Part shown: positions 1-5,197 of the stretch, piece by piece
How positions within the stretch are numbered: position 1 is the first letter of the stretch
Layout of the letters: every line of letters starts with the position of its first letter
Assembly (NCBI GenBank): GCA_902462525.1
Contig: CABQCA010000127.1
Span: 1 to 6,812 of the forward strand
Length of the DNA: 6,812 bases
Direction of reading: 5' to 3'
From: an uncultured Porphyromonadaceae bacterium
GTDB lineage: Bacteria; Bacteroidota; Bacteroidia; Bacteroidales; Muribaculaceae
The notes under the pieces: model-generated
What the model was told of the DNA's origin: nothing
Database searches by the model: none
The model's input: only the letters and a program-made list of their open reading frames with translations
Position numbers and translations under genes: made by a program

Positions 1-75
1 GGAAACCGTTACTTTTTCGCTGTAATGCGGATATTAGCGGGGGAAATGATTGAATTTTCGGGCAGAATGAGTACT

Positions 76-106
76 TTTGTAAATTATATGTATTTGCTGA
101 TATTTG
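76..106 (+). promoter_or_regulatory. Candidate Bacteroides-type promoter for the yfhO-family gene
   Basis: A TTTG at 76-79 is followed after 19 bases by GATATTTG at 99-106, one mismatch from the Bacteroidota -7 consensus TAnnTTTG. The spacing is within the usual range for the primary sigma factor of this phylum. Transcription would begin around 112-116, giving a leader of roughly 25-30 bases before the ATG at 142. The leader is AT-rich with no Shine-Dalgarno-like purine run, which is normal for Bacteroidota. The remaining bases 1-75 show no supported gene. Confidence 0.45.
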
Positions 107-141
107 ACAAAACCGAAAACTGTTGATTATATATTGAAATA

Positions 142-2781
142 ATGGAACGTATAAAAGCATTCTTGGGCCGTCCGCAGGTGTGGGGCTTTATATTGTCGGT
201 GGCAGTGCTGGCGCTGATTTCACTGGCCTTCTTCTATCCTGACAATTTCGAGGGCAACAGTCTGCGTCAGCCCGATATGCAGCAGGGCGCCGCCAACGGC
301 CATGAAGCCGCCGATTATCAGGTGGCTACGGGCGAGAAAGCGCTGTGGACCAATTCGCTTTTCGGCGGCATGCCGACGTTCCAGATTTCGCCGAGCTATC
401 CTTCGAACAGTCTGTTCACATGGCTTAACGCTGTATATGGCCTCGGTCTGCCCGAGCCGTCGAACCTGCTGTTCATGATGATGTTCGGTTTCCTCATACT
501 GCTTTTTGCGCTCAAGATGCGATGGTACTATGCCCTTATAGGAGCTATCGCGTGGGGATTCTCGTCGTATTTTGTCATTATAATAGGAGCCGGTCACATC
601 TGGAAGTTTCTGGCGCTGAGTTATGTTCCTCCCACAATAGCCGGCTTCATCATGCTCTACCGCGGACGGCGGCTGGCCGGCGCGGCGCTTCTGGCACTCT
701 TTGCCATGCTGCAGCTGAATGCGAATCATCCTCAGATGACTTACTACTTCGGCCTTACAATGGCTATTATCGCCATCGCTTACCTTATCGAGGATATCCG
801 CAACAAGCGTTTCCGCCGCTGGGTCGGTGCCACTGCTATTTCCCTTGGCTGCGGTGTGCTCGCGCTGGGAGCCAATGCGCCGTCGCTCTACAATACCTAT
901 GAATACTCCAAGGAAACAAAACGTGCCTCAAGCGAACTGACACCCGTCGGTAATGAATCGGCACAGCCTGCCGAACGGCCTACCGGCGGTCTGCCGAAGG
1001 CCGAAATAGTAGGCTGGAGCTACGGTCGAGCCGAGATGTTCTCGCTCATTGTGCCCAATGTGCGCGGCGGTGCCTCGGCCCGTCCCGAGCAGGGTGCCAT
1101 GCAGCGAATGACCCTCGCGCAGCTTGAAGACGCTGCCCGCTATGCCGACAATCAGGGCACATCGATGCTTCTGGAGTATCTCACACAGTATTTCAACGAT
1201 TCGGAGGGTACCAACGGCCCTGTCTACGTGGGCGTGCTTATAGCCGTATTCTTCATTCTGGGCTGTTTCATCGTACGCGGACCTATAAAATGGGCGCTAC
1301 TGACGGCGACTGTTCTCTCGGTGCTTCTGGCATTGGGCGCAAACCTCGAATGGCTCACCGACCTGATGATCTACCACTTCCCGATGTACAGTAAATTCCG
1401 TGCTGTCGAGAGTATTCTCGTTGTGGCCGAGTTCTGCATGCCACTGCTTGCCATCATGGCCCTGTCGCAGCTTCTGGGACGAAAGCCCGGCGACTGGAAG
1501 CAATATCGGACAGCACTTTATGTGTCGTTCGGTGTGCCTGCTCTCGTAGCTCTTGTGGCTGTGCTGTGGCCCGGTGCATTCGGTGAACCCATCAATTCGA
1601 CCGATGCCTACTATGCCTCGCAGTTGCAACAGCAGGTGGCCGATTACTATCAGCAGATGGGCGCCACTCCGCAGCAGACGGCGCAGGCTGTCTACGATTT
1701 CTCGCTTGACAATCCGGTGAACAAGGAAGCAATTTCCGAACTGCGCTTAGGCCTCGTCCGTGCCGACGGCTGGCGTTCGCTGCTTTTCCTTGCACTCGGA
1801 GGCGGATTTATCCTCATGTTCGCCAAGGGGCTGACACGGCGCTCACTTACAGCTGCCGGCATAGGTGTGCTTGTGTTCGCCGATCTCTATACCGTCGACA
1901 AGCGCTATGTGTCGCACAGTTCCTTCGGGCCGGCCGACGAGGGCGGCGAGATAGTGTTTACTCCAGATGACATCGACCGCGCCATTCTTGCCGACAGTAC
2001 CGGCACTTACCGAGTGTTCGACATTCCGGGCTTCAACAGCGCCGACCGCTCCTACTTCCATCACACTGTCGGAGGTTACCATGCCGCCAAGCTTCGCCGC
2101 TATGAGGATCTGATACAGCGCAAGCTTCAGCCGGTGCTCCGCTACGGCTATCTGCGCGGCGACAGTGTGCTCGACAATCCCGAAGTGGCCGAAATTGCCG
2201 CAGCCTTGCGCACCGGCTACGCCGTTGGCGACATGCTCAACGCGCGCTACTACGTCACCGGCGACCCTGGTGCTCCGGTAGTGAAGAATCCCGGTGCTCT
2301 CGGCAACGCATGGCTTGTCGATGATATCGTGTGGGTCGACGGTGCCGATGCCGAAATGAACGCTCTCGATGCCGCCACACTCGACTTCAGCCGTCAGGCT
2401 GTGGCCGACCGCCGCTTCGCCGGTGTGCTTCCCGAAGAGCCTTCGCTTGCTCCGGGCGATACTGTGGTCATGACTTCCTATACGCCCAATGAGCTGAAAT
2501 ATCATGTGTCGACAGCCGACGGCGGTGTGGCCGTATTTTCCGAAATCTACTTCCCCTGGGGCTGGAAAGCCGACATCGACGGTACTCCGGCCTCTCTGGC
2601 CCGCGTGAACTACGTGCTCCGTGCCCTCGCCCTGCCGGCCGGCAGCCACGAAGTGACCATGCGCTTCGAGCCGGATTCGATACGCACATCGTCGGCCGTG
2701 GCCTATGCCTGCGTGACACTTATCTATCTTCTCTTCGCCGCAGCCATATTCATGGAATGTCGCCGATGGAAACTCTTCTGA
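142..2781 (+). CDS. YfhO-family polytopic membrane protein (putative GT-C-like glycosyltransferase)
   Basis: An 879-residue integral membrane protein. A first transmembrane helix (about residues 13-31) is followed by an extracytoplasmic loop containing QPDMQQG (43-49) and then a series of hydrophobic helices at about 107-125, 128-150, 153-173, 177-192, 202-216, 228-245, 362-378, 384-400, 424-444, 457-476 and 548-585. A large soluble C-terminal region (about 590-845) ends in a last helix (about 850-871) and a basic tail. NANHPQMTYYF (193-203) and FPMYSKFRAVES (413-424) are the kind of conserved segments I associate with Bacteroidota YfhO proteins. Length and topology fit the family. Bacillus and Listeria YfhO homologues act in glycosylation of teichoic acids; Bacteroidota have none, so the substrate here is unknown. 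The acidic residue D45 in the first outer loop is a candidate GT-C-type catalytic residue (inference). The ATG start is preceded by a promoter candidate, and codons are strongly GC-biased at third positions. The stop overlaps the next gene. Confidence 0.88.
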   Translation: MERIKAFLGRPQVWGFILSVAVLALISLAFFYPDNFEGNSLRQPDMQQGAANGHEAADYQVATGEKALWTNSLFGGMPTFQISPSYPSNSLFTWLNAVYGLGLPEPSNLLFMMMFGFLILLFALKMRWYYALIGAIAWGFSSYFVIIIGAGHIWKFLALSYVPPTIAGFIMLYRGRRLAGAALLALFAMLQLNANHPQMTYYFGLTMAIIAIAYLIEDIRNKRFRRWVGATAISLGCGVLALGANAPSLYNTYEYSKETKRASSELTPVGNESAQPAERPTGGLPKAEIVGWSYGRAEMFSLIVPNVRGGASARPEQGAMQRMTLAQLEDAARYADNQGTSMLLEYLTQYFNDSEGTNGPVYVGVLIAVFFILGCFIVRGPIKWALLTATVLSVLLALGANLEWLTDLMIYHFPMYSKFRAVESILVVAEFCMPLLAIMALSQLLGRKPGDWKQYRTALYVSFGVPALVALVAVLWPGAFGEPINSTDAYYASQLQQQVADYYQQMGATPQQTAQAVYDFSLDNPVNKEAISELRLGLVRADGWRSLLFLALGGGFILMFAKGLTRRSLTAAGIGVLVFADLYTVDKRYVSHSSFGPADEGGEIVFTPDDIDRAILADSTGTYRVFDIPGFNSADRSYFHHTVGGYHAAKLRRYEDLIQRKLQPVLRYGYLRGDSVLDNPEVAEIAAALRTGYAVGDMLNARYYVTGDPGAPVVKNPGALGNAWLVDDIVWVDGADAEMNALDAATLDFSRQAVADRRFAGVLPEEPSLAPGDTVVMTSYTPNELKYHVSTADGGVAVFSEIYFPWGWKADIDGTPASLARVNYVLRALALPAGSHEVTMRFEPDSIRTSSAVAYACVTLIYLLFAAAIFMECRRWKLF

Positions 2782-3233
2782 AAGCCATAAAGCACCGATG
2801 GCGCAGCCGTGGCTTCGGCATACATTCGCCTTTCGCCTACCACTTCGTCACCGAAGTGCTGTGCCTGTCGCCGGTCTACACATACTATGCCTACGCCCTT
2901 ACTTCCGACCGGCATATGCGCTTGCTGGTGCGTCTTTTGGCTTTTTTCAATCCCGCATCGGTGTGCATCAGGCTCGGCAATCCCCGCGAGGCCGCCGGAA
3001 TCGTGCGGGCGGTGGTGCCGTCGGCTGCGGTGTTGAGCGATTCTGCAGAGTTCACAATTACCGACATGCCCCTCGCCGCCCCGGGCAATGCCCTTGTACT
3101 CGGGCGCGAAGCCGTGGCCGCACTCGCGGCGCTCCCCATGGAGCATGGCATGATATTTTCGAACGGCCGCGACTGCGCCGTTGTGGCAGCACTGCCGCAT
3201 CTGCCCCGTCAGGATTTCGAAATACACCTCTAA
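2757..3233 (+). CDS. Short methyltransferase-like protein, probably degenerate
   Basis: A 158-residue protein that starts inside the last codons of the upstream yfhO-type gene (25-base overlap), so the two are probably translationally coupled. A second in-frame ATG at 2766 is an equally possible start. Residues 16-26, containing GFGIHSPF, and the following YTYYAY (41-46) resemble the N-terminus of a Bacteroidota family of class I SAM-dependent methyltransferases that carry an HGVHSPF-like motif. RLLVRLLAFFNP (55-66) corresponds to the helix before the SAM-binding motif. Where those enzymes have a glycine-rich E-x-G-T/S-x-x-G loop, this protein has RLGNPREAAG (72-81). From memory, family members are about 230-260 residues, so roughly 80-100 residues of the core seem to be missing, yet the end (RQDFEIHL) still looks like the family C-terminus. 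It is therefore unlikely to methylate in the usual way. The reading frame is intact and GC-rich, so it may be a retained, repurposed or decaying gene. The family assignment is from recollection, not a search. Confidence 0.6.
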   Translation: MSPMETLLKAIKHRWRSRGFGIHSPFAYHFVTEVLCLSPVYTYYAYALTSDRHMRLLVRLLAFFNPASVCIRLGNPREAAGIVRAVVPSAAVLSDSAEFTITDMPLAAPGNALVLGREAVAALAALPMEHGMIFSNGRDCAVVAALPHLPRQDFEIHL

Positions 3234-3234
3234 A

Positions 3235-3266
3235 TTTGCGGAACAGAAAAAATATCCGTATCTTTG
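3235..3266 (+). promoter_or_regulatory. Strong Bacteroides-type promoter for tRNA-Leu
   Basis: TTTG at 3235-3238, a 20-base spacer, and TATCTTTG at 3259-3266 match the Bacteroidota consensus TTTG-N19-21-TAnnTTTG exactly. The expected start of transcription is about 3271-3275, only a few bases before the mature tRNA 5' end at 3279. The -33 element begins one base after the stop codon of the preceding gene, so the tRNA is independently transcribed. Confidence 0.85.
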
Positions 3267-3278
3267 CACACGCACAAC

Positions 3279-3360
3279 GCCCGGATGGCGGAATCGGTAG
3301 ACGCGACGGTCTCAAACACCGTTGGGGCAACCCATCCCGGTTCGATCCCGGGTCCGGGTA
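3279..3360 (+). tRNA. tRNA-Leu (anticodon CAA)
   Basis: The acceptor arms GCCCGGA (3279-3285) and TCCGGGT (3353-3359) pair, with a G-U at the first pair, and A3360 is the discriminator base. The anticodon stem ACGGT/ACCGT encloses the loop CTCAAAC, giving anticodon CAA, which reads UUG leucine codons. A long variable arm (TGGG-GCAA-CCCA) marks a class II tRNA, and the T arm CCCGG-TTCGATC-CCGGG is intact. The terminal CCA is not encoded (TACAG follows), as is usual in Bacteroidota. The 3' end faces the putative mobile element, and tRNA-Leu 3' ends are known integration sites for Bacteroides mobilizable elements such as NBU1. Confidence 0.96.
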
Positions 3361-3361
3361 C

Positions 3362-3408
3362 AGATAACGACTGTTAATCATGTGATTTTCAGTCGTTATT
3401 TCTTTTAT
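3362..3408 (+). terminator. Palindromic intrinsic terminator after tRNA-Leu
   Basis: ATAACGACTG (3364-3373) and CAGTCGTTAT (3390-3399) are perfect inverted repeats, extendable by a G-U and an A-U pair outward. Inside the loop, AATC (3376-3379) can pair with GATT (3384-3387) after a two-base T-T internal loop, giving a nearly continuous hairpin. The stem is followed by TTTCTTTTAT, a U-rich tract in RNA, which fits termination of the tRNA transcript. No T-tract follows on the minus strand, so termination is predicted in one direction only. Confidence 0.7.
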
Positions 3409-3411
3409 AAG

Positions 3412-3429
3412 GTGTACTAAAAGTGTACT
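3412..3429. repeat. Direct repeat GTGTACT x2, 11-base period
   Basis: GTGTACT occurs at 3412-3418 and again at 3423-3429, separated by four A-rich bases. The period is 11 bases, about one helical turn, so a protein could contact both copies on one DNA face. The repeat sits between the tRNA terminator and the first minus-strand gene, where integrase arm sites or regulator operators would be expected at an element end. The role is inferred; only the repeat is seen. Confidence 0.5.
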
Positions 3430-3493
3430 GTTTGCGAAAATCGAACAATACGGCAGCAATGATTTTGGGATTTTTAAGGGCTGTTTGTTTTAT

Positions 3494-4045
3494 TTAATTG
3501 CCGCTGTTTTCTATTTTTTGTCGGATATTTTGAAGATGGCTTAATGCTTGCCGCTTTGAAAAGTCACTATATATTCCTCGTTTTCTTTTGCTGATGTGTT
3601 CTTGCAGTATAATTTCTGCGTCGGAATATTTTTGTTGTTGCATCAGACAAAGAGCAATCATATACCGACTATCGTTTACAAGAGATTTTGCCCACTTTAA
3701 CCTCTCTCCATGTTCACCATAAGCCAAAACATCTACCGATGTAGATATGATTTTGGAAAACATAATCTGTCCTTCCTCAAAATCATCATTGAGATATAAC
3801 GCCATTCCATAGTGAAATGTAACCCATAAATCATTTACAGCAATTTTATAAGCTCGTTCAGCATAGTTTAAACATTCTGATGGCAAGTTTAATTGATAGC
3901 AAACACTTGATAGCTCTGTTAAGAAGTAGTATTCATCTGGATAGTCTTTAATGATTTCCAACAAAAAAGAATGCAATTTTATCCATTCTCCGCGTTCTTT
4001 GTAATCATCAATCATCTGCTGTATTTTAGAGGCAATCGTTATCAT
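3494..4045 (-). CDS. TPR-repeat protein of unknown function
   Basis: A 183-residue soluble protein, counted from the ATG at 4045, which lies 10 bases after the stop of the upstream membrane gene. An upstream in-frame GTG at 4078 would add 11 residues and create an overlap. There is no signal peptide or membrane segment. Three helical hairpins look like tetratricopeptide repeats: about residues 39-72, 73-103 and 125-152 (the last with the typical spacing A-L-C-L...Y-x-x-A). Before the third, GERLKWAKSLVNDSRYMIALCL (113-134 region) is a motif I loosely associate with small TPR proteins found near toxin and immunity genes in Bacteroidota; this is weak, memory-based evidence. TPRs bind proteins, so this is likely an adaptor or neutralizing partner. 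It is last in an AT-rich three-gene operon. No clear terminator follows it. The function is not recognised. Confidence 0.78.
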   Translation of the reverse strand: MITIASKIQQMIDDYKERGEWIKLHSFLLEIIKDYPDEYYFLTELSSVCYQLNLPSECLNYAERAYKIAVNDLWVTFHYGMALYLNDDFEEGQIMFSKIISTSVDVLAYGEHGERLKWAKSLVNDSRYMIALCLMQQQKYSDAEIILQEHISKRKRGIYSDFSKRQALSHLQNIRQKIENSGN

Positions 4046-4055
4046 AACTTCGCTA

Positions 4056-4622
4056 TCAATTATACTGATTATGCACACTGCGATTCTTAAATTTGGTAGT
4101 AGCTTGAATAGCTACAATTGAAAGCAATGTGATTAATATTACAGCGATTACTCTTTCAGCGGTTACCACGCCAACTGTTTCTAAATCATTACTGATATAC
4201 CAATAATATTTATGACCTCCTAATGAAATTGCCCATAAGGAAGAAAATAAAAGGTTGGATAATAACACCAATTTGTTCCTTATTGATACTTCAAACTTCC
4301 ATACAAGATAACAGAATAGACCTTGAAATATAGGCAACAACATATTTGTGAATATGCCATATTCATAGAAAATGCCGCAATATATAATTTGCAAATAAGG
4401 TATAAAACATAAGAAGATGTTTCTTATAATCGCCGAACGGACTTTAAGATTCAGTGCAATTACCAGAATAACACTCAAAAATAATACAAACAAGGATTGT
4501 ATGATAACACCGCTCTGTACTGCCCATTCGCCATAATTTGCAGGGGGAGTGAGGCAAAAGAATAACATTTCCTCTATGAGTATTATAAGATAGATTATGA
4601 TATGCCTAATTTTTTGTTTCAT
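4056..4622 (-). CDS. Polytopic inner-membrane protein of unknown function
   Basis: A 188-residue hydrophobic protein from the ATG at 4622, overlapping the upstream gene by 17 bases, which suggests translational coupling. A GTG five codons earlier (4637) is an alternative start. About six transmembrane helices can be drawn at residues 8-25, 37-58, 65-85, 91-110, 118-136 and 155-174, with short loops and a basic, polar C-terminus (TKFKNRS). A GGHKYYW segment (135-141) lies between the last two helices. I see no catalytic or transporter motif and do not recognise the family. The middle position in the operon, between another membrane protein and a TPR protein, suggests a membrane complex with a cytoplasmic partner (inference). 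Confidence 0.78.
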   Translation of the reverse strand: MKQKIRHIIIYLIILIEEMLFFCLTPPANYGEWAVQSGVIIQSLFVLFLSVILVIALNLKVRSAIIRNIFLCFIPYLQIIYCGIFYEYGIFTNMLLPIFQGLFCYLVWKFEVSIRNKLVLLSNLLFSSLWAISLGGHKYYWYISNDLETVGVVTAERVIAVILITLLSIVAIQATTKFKNRSVHNQYN

Positions 4623-5085
4623 CACTTTGAGGCTCACATGCGTATCCCGTAAATTTGGATTTAGTTATGGCACAACTCACTATTATTGCTACTGCATATA
4701 TCAATAGGGTCAGTAACATTTGAAAATTACCTCCACAGATTGACAAAAAAGAGAAAAGTGGAAATACCAGCCATTCGGTATCTTCAAATTTGAGGTTGAA
4801 TAAAAAAGATAACGGAATAGATAGAAATACCATTGCTACGCAGAATGCGAAGAATGTCGCTGCCGTAATTAATGCTTGTTCCATCCATTTATGACCCATC
4901 CCAATTTTCCATGAAATTGCCCCGACAAAAATAAAATACCAAGAGCCATATAATGCTGCACCTTCTCCATTATAAAAATCCATGGATGTAAATAAATAGT
5001 TAAGGAGTATAAAAGATATTCCAAATAACAATATCTCATATACCCAAAATCTTGAATTGTAGATGCTATTCTCCTGCTTTTCCAT
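4606..5085 (-). CDS. Small polytopic membrane protein of unknown function
   Basis: A 159-residue protein from the ATG at 5085; a TTG two codons earlier is in frame but falls inside the promoter -7 box, so the ATG is preferred. A short polar N-terminus is followed by about five hydrophobic segments at residues 14-33, 46-62, 70-96, 106-117 and 122-141, ending in a polar tail rich in D, E, T and K. No recognised motif is present. It is the first gene of the three-gene operon, and its end overlaps the next gene by 17 bases. A perfect -7 box immediately before the ATG implies a very short or absent 5' leader. The AT-rich codon use matches the two genes downstream and contrasts with the relaxase and chromosomal genes, suggesting a different origin for this cargo. 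Confidence 0.78.
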   Translation of the reverse strand: MEKQENSIYNSRFWVYEILLFGISFILLNYLFTSMDFYNGEGAALYGSWYFIFVGAISWKIGMGHKWMEQALITAATFFAFCVAMVFLSIPLSFLFNLKFEDTEWLVFPLFSFLSICGGNFQMLLTLLIYAVAIIVSCAITKSKFTGYACEPQSDETKN

Positions 5086-5088
5086 ATG

Positions 5089-5118
5089 CAAAGTTAACGA
5101 ATTTATTTGATAGTCAAG
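5089..5118 (-). promoter_or_regulatory. Promoter of the membrane/TPR operon
   Basis: Read on the minus strand, TAACTTTG (5096 to 5089) matches the Bacteroidota -7 consensus TAnnTTTG exactly. The -33 element is poor: CTTG (5118-5115) lies 18 bases upstream, against the usual 19-21. The -7 box ends only three bases before the ATG at 5085, so transcription would start at or just inside the first codons. Either the message is essentially leaderless or a different start or promoter is used. Confidence 0.5.
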
Positions 5119-5129
5119 GCATGGCGACG

Positions 5130-5179
5130 AAAAAAACGGCTACCTCTCCGATTTAAGTGATTACGATGAGATAGCCGTT
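5130..5179 (-). terminator. Intrinsic terminator of the relaxase gene
   Basis: On the minus strand, AACGGCTATCTC (5179-5168) pairs with GAGGTAGCCGTT (5146-5135) over 12 base pairs, including one G-U, around a 21-base loop. The 3' arm runs straight into a run of seven T (5136-5130). It begins about 20 bases after the relaxase stop codon and separates that transcript from the downstream membrane/TPR operon, which has its own promoter. Confidence 0.85.
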
Positions 5180-5197
5180 ATTGTCATTGTGGTGGTT

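Noticed and set aside
1843..2649. 268-codon open frame antisense to the yfhO-type gene
   Set aside because: It lies wholly inside a well-supported gene with strong third-position GC bias, which removes stops on the opposite strand. Its protein has no recognisable domain.
2798..3367. Plus-strand open frame running through the methyltransferase-like gene and the tRNA
   Set aside because: It would read through an intact tRNA and its promoter, and its Arg/Ser/His-rich translation looks non-genic.
3058..3459. Minus-strand open frame spanning the tRNA and junction
   Set aside because: It crosses the tRNA gene and the terminator hairpin in antisense and overlaps the plus-strand gene; no supporting motif.
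3453..3504. Inverted repeat gcagcaat/attgccgc at the end of the TPR gene, as a terminator
   Set aside because: Only 8 pairs with a G-U, a 36-base loop and no T-tract after it on the minus strand.
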